Assembly (NCBI GenBank): GCA_023441965.1
Contig: JAEZNB010000083.1
Coordinates: forward strand, 1-54,799
From: Bacillota bacterium
GTDB lineage: Bacteria > Bacillota > Clostridia > Lachnospirales > Lachnospiraceae
Length of the DNA stretch: 54,799 nt
Direction: 5' to 3'
Part shown: positions 1-7,015 of the stretch, piece by piece
Position numbering within the stretch: position 1 is the stretch's first letter
Layout of the letters: each line of letters starts with the position of its first letter
Position numbers and translations under genes: made by a program
The notes under the pieces: generated by a model
Told to the model about the DNA's origin: nothing
Databases searched by the model: none
Seen by the model: the letters and a program-made list of their open reading frames with translations, nothing else

Positions 1-17
1 TATATCACTATAAGCCT

Positions 18-37
18 ATGGCAGGGATAACTGCCAT
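18..37. other. Short perfect hairpin at the window edge
   Basis: A 7-base stem (ATGGCAG / CTGCCAT) with a 6-base loop lies about 85 bases past the stop of the minus-strand gene that ends at 121. It has no following T-run in either direction, so it is only a weak terminator candidate. Nothing else is visible in bases 1-120. Confidence 0.35.
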
Positions 38-120
38 AATCTTAAGAAATACCAATGACAGAAACATGGGCTGTTCCATGACATCATGACAGAGCAATTT
101 GGGGACAGCTCATGAAATCA

Positions 121-1079
121 TTAACAATTTACGATATAGGTTCCCTCATCCGTATTAAATGATCCATTTGATGAATTCCATGTGATTATATATTCTATAT
201 CATCGGTATACGTAGTTAACACATCTCTATCTATTTCCATACCTAAGTGAGTATCCTCCTTACCATCTATATAGCAGTCCCACATACCTTGCAGATCAAC
301 TTCCATTTCATAATTGTCACTATATATTCTCCTTCTAGAGTTCTCTGCTACATTACTTAATACGAACATACCAATGATTAATAATATTGCACCAAATATA
401 CCCCATACATAGCGATTTACCAGTTTTTCTTTCTCTGCTGATTCTGAATCCTCTTTCACCTTTTTAAGAGCATCCTGTTTTTCCTTATAATCCTCCACTG
501 CCCTTTTAATACCTGCTTCAGAACAGATATCAAATGTCTTATCTTTATTCTTTCCGCATGAATTGCATGCTGCATCACTTGTTTTATTGAAATGTCCGCA
601 CAAGCAAACCCATCCATTTTCCAGATTTGCGGGGAGACAAATCGCAGAAGGTTCATAATCCTTTAAAACGGTTATTATTTCGTGTTCATTATGTAGCTCA
701 AATATATGTAAATCAAACTCCACAATATTTTCGCCGGCATATGTTAATAAAGTTCCATCTGACAAGCGAATTTGATTTTCCTCTAGCTCTAACCTTCTAA
801 TATCCGAATTAGGTAAATTGATAATTAAATTGCTTGCAGCTTTATTTATTCCTATTGCAATATCCTGCAAAACCACAACAAACTATTAGATCCATTTACA
901 TATACAATGTCTCCAAATGAATTGTATCCCCTTGCATTAAACTTAACTGCTGTTATGGTACCATATCCTAAATTGTTAAAAGAAACGCTTGCTTTTGGAA
1001 TGCCATTATCAACGGCTATATTACACTTAATATCTGTAATATGTGAGTTTATATCAATCCTTTTATGTTTAATTTTCAT
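121..1079 (-). pseudogene. Frameshifted zinc-ribbon membrane protein
   Basis: Read on the minus strand, an ATG at 1079 with a good ribosome site (GGAGGG five bases upstream) opens a frame that stops at 852. A second frame, open from about 884, runs on to 121. One indel between about 868 and 884 would join them into a protein of roughly 318 residues. The first part is a beta-rich domain of no family I recognise. The second holds a zinc ribbon (C91, C93, C104 and C107 counted from the GTG at 876), a charged helical stretch (about 125-152), one membrane helix (about 156-174) and a 75-residue tail. The soluble-domain, ribbon, helix layout is common in membrane proteins of unknown function in Clostridia. 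A sequencing error, programmed shift or GTG restart at 876 cannot be excluded. Confidence 0.6.
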
Positions 1080-1205
1080 ATTGCCCTCCATATTATCATA
1101 GTTTATCTTATCTTCATGAAGGACTCCGTGAGAATGTTTTAATTTCTCATATTCTAACACAAATCGAGCTGTCATACCATCCCTTTCCATTACATATTCT
1201 ATAAC
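1080..1205 (-). pseudogene. Degenerate copy of the 5' end of the TrmH-type gene
   Basis: Upstream of the zinc-ribbon start, the minus strand encodes IEYVMERDG followed a little later by LEYEK. The N-terminus of the methyltransferase gene at 1925-2890 reads IEKYVMEWDG, then LEYER at the same distance. The DNA is also alike (ATAGAA, then TATGTAATGGAA, GGGATGGTAT and TTAGAATATGA in order). The copy runs in frame into the zinc-ribbon protein but has a poor ribosome site of its own (GGAGG about 16 bases before the ATG at 1190). I read it as a duplicated or recombined fragment, not a functional N-terminus. Confidence 0.5.
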
Positions 1206-1236
1206 ACCTCCACATAGAAATAGTACGTTAAAATAT

Positions 1237-1263
1237 GGGGCAGGAAACTAGGTTTCTTGCCCC
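1237..1263 (-). terminator. Rho-independent terminator candidate
   Basis: A 12-base stem (GGGGCAGGAAAC with GTTTCTTGCCCC, one G-T pair) with a 3-base loop is followed on the minus strand by ATATTTTAA. It lies 85 bases after the stop of the GNAT gene at 1348-1872 and would separate it from the zinc-ribbon gene. Confidence 0.7.
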
Positions 1264-1347
1264 ATGATACTGTACTTTCAGCATGCTCTTGACCCTATTA
1301 TAAATTTATAGCCTCATCTTCGTCATAATAAGAGTAAAACCTCATAT

Positions 1348-1872
1348 TTATTCAAAATTAATTTTCATTTCTATTAAGTTTAATTCTCTGTCGTCAACCA
1401 TGCGCTTGGATATTTTTTCGGTAATAAATCCCATCCTGCTCCAAAATAAATATCCTCTTTCATTTACTTCATAACACGCCAGCTTCACTTCGTCAAAACC
1501 ATTGACTTTGGCTGCTTGAAAAAATGTCTCTATAAAATATCTGCCTAAACCTTTCCCGTGCTGATCAGCGTTCAATATGAAGAAGCCAATATAAACGATA
1601 TTTTTACTGGGATAGCCTTCAAGATAATCCAAAAGAGCAATCATGCTATCCTCCCGGTAGATTCCCACATAAAACTTCTGCTGTAAATTAGTATTGGGCG
1701 GAATATATGTGATATCCTCTATACATTCTTCTATCGTAAGCTCATGAAATAGCGTTCTTGAGTAAAAATACTTATTGGATTTCATTAGCATAAATGCTTC
1801 GTCTATATTACTTTCATTTATGGGAACAATGTTATACTCAGTATACTTCTCCTTTAAAAAATCAATGATCAT
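1348..1872 (-). CDS. GNAT family N-acetyltransferase
   Basis: A 174-residue protein with the fold signature of GCN5-related acetyltransferases, which move an acetyl group from acetyl-CoA to an amine. The acetyl-CoA loop is visible as the QHGKGLGRYF motif (about residues 106-115), preceded by the beta-strand YIGFFIL and followed by the C-terminal NERGYLFWSRMGF motif typical of strand 6-7. An N-terminal segment of about 60 residues is less conserved. The substrate cannot be told. It is flanked by the TrmH-type gene upstream, 52 bases away, and a strong hairpin downstream, so it may be the last gene of a two-gene unit. Confidence 0.85.
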   Translation of the reverse strand: MIIDFLKEKYTEYNIVPINESNIDEAFMLMKSNKYFYSRTLFHELTIEECIEDITYIPPNTNLQQKFYVGIYREDSMIALLDYLEGYPSKNIVYIGFFILNADQHGKGLGRYFIETFFQAAKVNGFDEVKLACYEVNERGYLFWSRMGFITEKISKRMVDDRELNLIEMKINFE

Positions 1873-1924
1873 TTCCTTTCTCCATCTTCTTCATAATAAT
1901 TTTACAAGCTTGTACCAGGGTACT

Positions 1925-2890
1925 TTACTCTCCATAATATAGATACCTTTGCCTTCTTGCCTCATAAAACATTACAGTTCCAGCACACCCTACATTAAAG
2001 GAGGTGGCATAGGAGCTTTCTACCATCGGAATGGTCGCCAGTACATCGCAGCAGTCTTTGAATGTATTGCTTAGGCCGTCTGTTTCATTTCCGATCATGA
2101 ATAAGACTGGACCGGATAGATCCAACTCATAAATTGGGTGTTCTTTATGGGCAGTTGTTCCAATTGTCTTGAAGGTTGGATAATTTTTTTTCATCCTTGC
2201 AATAAAATCCATGACTTTTTGCGTGTCAGGAACTCTAACCACCTGCATGTTAAAGAATGAGCCCATTGAGGAAATAACAACTTCAGGGTCATATAGATCA
2301 ACTGCATGTCCCGTTATCATAAGACATTCGACTCCGAGTGCATCACAGGATCGGATGATCGTTCCGAGATTACCTTTATTCGAAGGTCTGTCAAATAATG
2401 CCAGCATTGGATTTTTGGACAGTTTCACTGTATCCAAGTTATCCTCCTGCATAGCTAGGATAGCCATAAGCTCTGATGTGTCTTCCTTTCCGCTAAGCTC
2501 TTTCATCAGTATTCCGCTAAGGTTATAATTTATCTCTGTGGAGGTATTGGATATTACTCCTTTAGCCCAGTCTGAAAGGTTATTCTCATCAGAATAGAGA
2601 AATGACTTGATATTCCATCCTTTCTTAATTGCTTCATTCATATTTCGAACACCTTCAATAATAAATTCCTGATATTTATAACGTTTATTTCTGTTACTTT
2701 TCAGGACCTCAAACTTTTGATACGTGGCATTTTTAGTTACAATTCTCTCTGTTCTCATCGTTCTTTTACCATCCGAACTCCCTATACTTATTCCCTTTAC
2801 AATCCTATAACCGGATTTTCTTTCATATTCTAACATATACAGAGAATGAATACCATCCCATTCCATTACATATTTTTCTATGTTAGACAT
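1925..2890 (-). CDS. TrmH/SpoU family RNA 2'-O-methyltransferase
   Basis: A 321-residue SPOUT-class methyltransferase that uses S-adenosylmethionine to methylate ribose in tRNA or rRNA. The three SpoU motifs are visible: NKGNLGTIIRSCDALG (about 171-186), the VLFMIGNETDGLS loop (about 260-272) and the C-terminal SYATSFNVGCAGTVMFYEA knot (about 291-309). Residues 60-160 form the substrate-binding N-domain (FEVLKSNRNKR, EFIIEGVRN). The first 55 residues, beginning IEKYVMEWDG, are an extra leader also found in degenerate form at 1080-1205. Whether it acts on tRNA or 23S rRNA cannot be decided. The only nearby ribosome site, GAGGAG, lies 15 bases before the ATG, so an alternative start is possible. 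Confidence 0.85.
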   Translation of the reverse strand: MSNIEKYVMEWDGIHSLYMLEYERKSGYRIVKGISIGSSDGKRTMRTERIVTKNATYQKFEVLKSNRNKRYKYQEFIIEGVRNMNEAIKKGWNIKSFLYSDENNLSDWAKGVISNTSTEINYNLSGILMKELSGKEDTSELMAILAMQEDNLDTVKLSKNPMLALFDRPSNKGNLGTIIRSCDALGVECLMITGHAVDLYDPEVVISSMGSFFNMQVVRVPDTQKVMDFIARMKKNYPTFKTIGTTAHKEHPIYELDLSGPVLFMIGNETDGLSNTFKDCCDVLATIPMVESSYATSFNVGCAGTVMFYEARRQRYLYYGE

Positions 2891-2976
2891 GAATAGTACA
2901 TTCCACTCCTCTTTTACACAGCATTTTATACGAGGGTTTGTAACAGAAGTATATTGGTAATAACTGTATGTTTTTA

Positions 2977-3005
2977 TTGATATGCATGGTAATTTATAGT
3001 ATATT
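2977..3005 (+). promoter_or_regulatory. Promoter of the kinase-FHA operon
   Basis: TTGATA (2977-2982), a 17-base spacer and TATATT (3000-3005) give a good sigma-A type promoter about 40-45 bases before the kinase start. The 152-base gap also has to hold the minus-strand promoter of the methyltransferase gene. Confidence 0.6.
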
Positions 3006-3042
3006 ATAGAAATAATCTGTAATCAAATACTTTTGAACGTAG

Positions 3043-4731
3043 GTGAAAAGATTGAAAATAGAGTACTATAAGAAATATGAACCTATATTTGGTTCCTGGT
3101 ACATAGATCACCTTATTGGTGAGGGTAGCTTTGGGCAAGTATATGAGATTATAAAAACAGAAGCTGGTGTAACATATAAATCGGCTTTAAAAGCTGCTAC
3201 TATTCCAAGAACTCAACATGAAGTTTGTAACCTAATAAACAATAATTATTCATATGATGATATACGTGAACTATACTGGTCTATGGTTGAGCAGTCTATT
3301 AGTGAATGTTTATTGATGTCCAAACTAAAAGGTAGTCAAAATATAGTATGTTATGAAGAACATCAGGTCATTGAACATGACGATGATATCGGCTGGGATA
3401 TCTTTATACGAATGGAACTACTCACACCACTCTCCGATTATTTTCTTAATCAACATGTTACTTATAAGGATATTGTGAAGCTTGGGATTGATATATGTAA
3501 GGCTCTTGAAATTTGCTATAGTAATAATATATTACATAGAGATATTAAGGCAGAAAATATCTTTGTTTCCGAACAAGGTGATTATATGCTTGGTGACTTC
3601 GGGACAGCTATACTCAAAGACAAAGCTGAAGCAAGTACATCCATTATGGGAACATTTGGTTATATGGCTCCTGAAGTATATAATGGAGAAGCTTATGGTT
3701 TTTCTGCCGATCTCTATTCTCTTGGATTATTGCTCTATCGTTTACTGAATTGTAATAGGATGCCATTTCTTCCGGAGCCTCCTGCTCAAATTACGATTGA
3801 AGACAATCAAGAAGCGCTGGCGAAGAGAATGAAGGGCGAGAAAATACCGAAATTACAGAATTGTCCTGAAGAATTAGCTGAGATTGTAATCAGGTCCTGT
3901 TCCTATCATTCAAAAGATCGTTATTCCAGTCCTACGGTTATGCGCAGAGCATTAGAAGCCTTATTATATAGCAAGGATAAAATCTTTGATGATATTGAGT
4001 TATATTTAAATGATTATACACCGGCTAATTTTCGTTACTTAAGTCCAAAAATGGGCCAAACGATAAGAAAAAAGAAAATTAAAATGAAATCACATAACAA
4101 AAATACTGTTTTGTATTCTTATATTGAAAATATGGATCGTACTGAATTGATTAACAACAAAAGCAATCCAGATATTAATAATACCGCTCCTAATTCTAAC
4201 ATACCGGATGATATGGATCGTACTGTATCGATACCAATCAGTAAAAATACTTCACAAAATGACAATACTATTATTACTTTACCTCAAAAAAGTAATTGTA
4301 TCACTAGAAGCACCGTAAGCAAAATATGGGGTAAAATTATCGAATGGATATTGTTCACATGTATTCTGTCACTTTTGCCATTGATCGTATTTTCATCCTT
4401 GTCCTTTTGCTTTTCCTCCAATAGTGAGGATAACATACTTGTTAGTGAACTGCTATTCTTCGGAATGACCATCTCTATTATTACGATAAGAGATCTGATC
4501 AGCCACAAACTATGGAAACATGATAAGAATATCTTTAATATTGCTCTATTCTTTTGTATTTTTGTGCTGATAATGTCCTCCATTCTTTATGGTATCATTA
4601 CACTGAATAATTTATCACCACATCTATTAGACATTGATGTCTATAATGGAAATTTGATGCTCTATTCACTGACTATTTCCATAATATCTTTTATAGGTGG
4701 TACAGCAGTTCAAATATGGGAGGTAGTATAA
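3043..4731 (+). CDS. Membrane-bound Ser/Thr protein kinase
   Basis: A 562-residue Hanks-type kinase, numbered here from the GTG at 3043. The glycine loop GEGSFGQVYE (26-35), the ATP lysine K50, HRDIKAEN (165-172), DFG (185-187) and APE (209-211) are all intact, so it should be active. The catalytic domain ends near 310. A polar linker (335-430) holds two MDRT motifs (T367 and T393), each with isoleucine at +3. Four hydrophobic segments follow (about 433-455, 467-483, 497-520, 537-556), placing the kinase domain on the cytoplasmic side. No PASTA domain is present. The TTG at 3052, with AGGTGA five bases before it, has a better ribosome site than the GTG and is the likelier start. The stop overlaps the next ATG. 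Confidence 0.9.
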   Translation: MKRLKIEYYKKYEPIFGSWYIDHLIGEGSFGQVYEIIKTEAGVTYKSALKAATIPRTQHEVCNLINNNYSYDDIRELYWSMVEQSISECLLMSKLKGSQNIVCYEEHQVIEHDDDIGWDIFIRMELLTPLSDYFLNQHVTYKDIVKLGIDICKALEICYSNNILHRDIKAENIFVSEQGDYMLGDFGTAILKDKAEASTSIMGTFGYMAPEVYNGEAYGFSADLYSLGLLLYRLLNCNRMPFLPEPPAQITIEDNQEALAKRMKGEKIPKLQNCPEELAEIVIRSCSYHSKDRYSSPTVMRRALEALLYSKDKIFDDIELYLNDYTPANFRYLSPKMGQTIRKKKIKMKSHNKNTVLYSYIENMDRTELINNKSNPDINNTAPNSNIPDDMDRTVSIPISKNTSQNDNTIITLPQKSNCITRSTVSKIWGKIIEWILFTCILSLLPLIVFSSLSFCFSSNSEDNILVSELLFFGMTISIITIRDLISHKLWKHDKNIFNIALFFCIFVLIMSSILYGIITLNNLSPHLLDIDVYNGNLMLYSLTISIISFIGGTAVQIWEVV

Positions 4732-5264
4732 TGGACAGTGTATTTTCAATTATTATAATTATCGGTGTAATCATTATTGGTTTACTACTACTTACGATTT
4801 TTAGATATGCGACCAAAAAAACAGCTCGAATGATCATCGACAAATCAGATCCAAATAGCACGAAAAGAAATAATGAAATTGATTCATTCCTTAAGGATCC
4901 GATTCCTCGTTCAGCAGCACAAAGCGCGAAATATTATCTTGATTTTCTGGATAATCGGGAAGAAATAATAACGGATAACAGCCATTCCATTGATGCTTAT
5001 GGACAAAGAATCTACCTGCCACTAGCTAAAGAAGAAACTCTTTTTGGTCGGGATAAAAGCATATGTGATCTTGTAATTAATAATTTAACCGTATCAAGGA
5101 TTCAATTCATTATTCGCATAACGGATGAGTCTCCACTTATAATAAATAAATCCACTAACGGTACCACGCTGAATGGTAAGCTTATTCATCAAGCAAAACT
5201 AAAAAGCGGTGATATCATAACTGTTGGTAAAACATCATTTTTATTCAATAAATATATGGACTGA
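4731..5264 (+). CDS. Membrane-anchored FHA domain protein
   Basis: A 177-residue protein with an N-terminal membrane helix (about 4-24), a 65-residue spacer and a C-terminal forkhead-associated domain (about 95-172), a phosphothreonine-binding module. Visible FHA landmarks are FGRD (G106, R107), SR (S122, R123) and STNGT (141-145) followed by LNG. The histidine usually found in the SRxH motif is glutamine here. The ATG at 4731 is preferred over the in-frame ATG at 4716 because GGGAGG lies seven bases before it; it overlaps the kinase stop by one base (TAATG), so the two are probably translationally coupled. It is the obvious docking partner for the kinase. Confidence 0.88.
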   Translation: MDSVFSIIIIIGVIIIGLLLLTIFRYATKKTARMIIDKSDPNSTKRNNEIDSFLKDPIPRSAAQSAKYYLDFLDNREEIITDNSHSIDAYGQRIYLPLAKEETLFGRDKSICDLVINNLTVSRIQFIIRITDESPLIINKSTNGTTLNGKLIHQAKLKSGDIITVGKTSFLFNKYMD

Positions 5265-5363
5265 GTCGTCAAAATAAAACAATTCCTTACAAAGGTAAGG
5301 CCGATTAGGGATACTTTGAAACAAAAGAAGTTTAACCGGCACTTCAAGCGGAGGCAAAAACTA

Positions 5364-5411
5364 AAGACCACACCGAAGGATAAAACCTTTAGTGTGGTCT
5401 TACTGTTTTTC
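5364..5411 (+). terminator. Bidirectional terminator after the FHA gene
   Basis: AAGACCACAC (5364-5373) pairs with GTGTGGTCTT (5392-5401), with an inner AAGG/CCTT stem, followed by CTGTTTTT on the plus strand. On the minus strand the same stem is followed by TAGTTTTTG, so it can also end the converging five-gene module. Confidence 0.8.
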
Positions 5412-5418
5412 CTTATAA

Positions 5419-5741
5419 TTATTCTTTGACTGCGCGGAATTCAGAAACCTCTGCCGCGGACATATTGTAGTATATCACACGATTTTCGGCATCAAACTCA
5501 CCTACCACCTTATAACGCTTTTTCGGCTTATAATCCGGGATGAGCGCGGCAAACACATCGTGAAGATTTTTGTTGCCGCACCCAAGTGTGGTCGTCTGCC
5601 CGCGCGGGGCTTGGAGAGTGTTACAGCAAGTACCAGCAAGCCTTTTACATCGTATCTATCATTGGAAGTGGCAAAGCTCCAGCTTCTGCAGAGTGTGTCG
5701 GCAAACTCCGCCGCCTCCAGCATAGTGTTAAATTTCTCCAT
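5419..5741 (-). pseudogene. Small frameshifted hypothetical protein
   Basis: The ATG at 5741 has AAGGAGG nine bases upstream, inside the end of the preceding gene. The frame reads well to about residue 45 (MEKFNTMLEAAEFADTLC..., then DVKGLLVLAV) and then becomes proline/arginine-rich and stops at 5502. A different frame takes over with LGCGNKNLHDVFAALIPDYK and runs to a TAA at 5419 (ending AEVSEFRAVKE). One indel somewhere in 5570-5645 would restore a protein of about 106 residues. No family is recognised. It is the last gene of the module that starts at 9875, 14 bases after its neighbour. Confidence 0.55.
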
Positions 5742-5755
5742 TACAGTAATCCTCC

Positions 5756-6997
5756 TTATTTGAATAACAGGTTATTACACCGCTTGCAGCGGTCATTTTG
5801 TATGGGATTCATCATGGAGCAGACGTTGCAGTAGATGATGCGATCTTTGGATTTATCGTGTTTCTCGTATGTACCAAACCTCGGATGAAACCGCACCCTG
5901 TCACCAACGGAGAGATAATCGTACATATGTCGTCCGCTGTCCTTTTCCACGATAGTCTTTTTCTTGCCTGCGTCGGTGTTGATGATTATGGTGTATTCCG
6001 TATAGGTTCGGTAATTGTCTTCCTCGCCGCCCCTATGCTCGCTTTTCTCCTTGCTGTATTTATTGACGACTAGGCCCTCCCACATGGGTTGCTTGGTCTT
6101 TCGCAGCGCCAGCAGGTTAATGACCAGCATGACAACAGCGATGCCCACACCGATGACAAGGGATTCTCCAAAGGGGAAATCGTCCATCAGCAGACCGGCG
6201 ACGGGAAAGCCGATGAGCGGCACGAAAACTAATATCCACATACAGCTAAAGGAGGATTTCTTATTCTTCTGCGCGGCGGCCAGTATCTCCGGGAAGTTAT
6301 ATCTATCAGAAAAGCCACCCAGCCCCGCGCCGCTCTGTGGGTGCGCGGGAGTTGCCGCATGGTCTGGCTCCATCGGCTCCGGCGTTGCCGGATTTACCGC
6401 CTTTCCGCAGCCGATGCAAAATTCGGCGCCCTCTGGCAGCTTTCTTCCGCAGTTGGGACAAAACATATCCCTATCACTCCTTACTTCGATTATTTGAGGC
6501 GCGGCCGGTTTCCTCGCCACTTTTTTCTTCTTTTTTCCGCGTCTGGCTGTGTGAATGACAAGCAGCAGCAAAAGCAGATAACCGATAGGCGCGAGAATAT
6601 GGTAAATAATTGCCGCCTCTCCCATCTCGTCAAATTCGCACAACGTGGCGGGCTTGTTGACGTAGGGGAAAAGGCCAAGGTAGCGGATGCGCTCGGAGCG
6701 CGTTTCGCCCTCGGTAAGGCTTGGCCACGCCTCGTCGCTTTGGTACATCACATAGCCCCGATACTCCTTGCCGTTTGCCAGAAACCAATAGCCCTTGGAA
6801 ACGGTGCGGGAGCGGTTTTGCCCCGCGCCCGTATCATCCCGTCGCGCCTGATAGCTGTCCACTGTACCCATAACGGAATCGCCCCATATTGCCAGGGCCA
6901 GCGTAGAGAGACTCAAATACATAGCAAACAACAGTACGGCGCAAATAAGGATGAGGATAGGCAGGGGGATGCTTTTGCTTGTTTTCTTCTTTGCCAT
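5756..6997 (-). CDS. Double zinc-ribbon membrane protein with DUF3592-like domains
   Basis: A 413-residue membrane protein. In order: an N-terminal helix (about 12-37), a DUF3592-like extracytoplasmic domain (about 40-125), a second helix (about 130-148), a basic KKKKK patch, a zinc ribbon CPNCGRKLPEGAEFCIGCG (about 180-198), a proline/alanine linker, two further hydrophobic segments (about 252-272 and 278-298), a second DUF3592-like domain with GLVVNKYSKE and GDRVRFHP, and a C-terminal ribbon CNVCSMMNPIQNDRCKRCN. Function is unknown; the layout suggests an envelope protein with metal-bound cytoplasmic knuckles. It lies 18 bases after the lipoprotein gene in an apparent operon. The sequence is more GC-rich than the genes on either side of the module, which suggests transfer. 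Confidence 0.75.
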   Translation of the reverse strand: MAKKKTSKSIPLPILILICAVLLFAMYLSLSTLALAIWGDSVMGTVDSYQARRDDTGAGQNRSRTVSKGYWFLANGKEYRGYVMYQSDEAWPSLTEGETRSERIRYLGLFPYVNKPATLCEFDEMGEAAIIYHILAPIGYLLLLLLVIHTARRGKKKKKVARKPAAPQIIEVRSDRDMFCPNCGRKLPEGAEFCIGCGKAVNPATPEPMEPDHAATPAHPQSGAGLGGFSDRYNFPEILAAAQKNKKSSFSCMWILVFVPLIGFPVAGLLMDDFPFGESLVIGVGIAVVMLVINLLALRKTKQPMWEGLVVNKYSKEKSEHRGGEEDNYRTYTEYTIIINTDAGKKKTIVEKDSGRHMYDYLSVGDRVRFHPRFGTYEKHDKSKDRIIYCNVCSMMNPIQNDRCKRCNNLLFK

Positions 6998-7015
6998 GAA
7001 CCCACCCCCCGCTGT

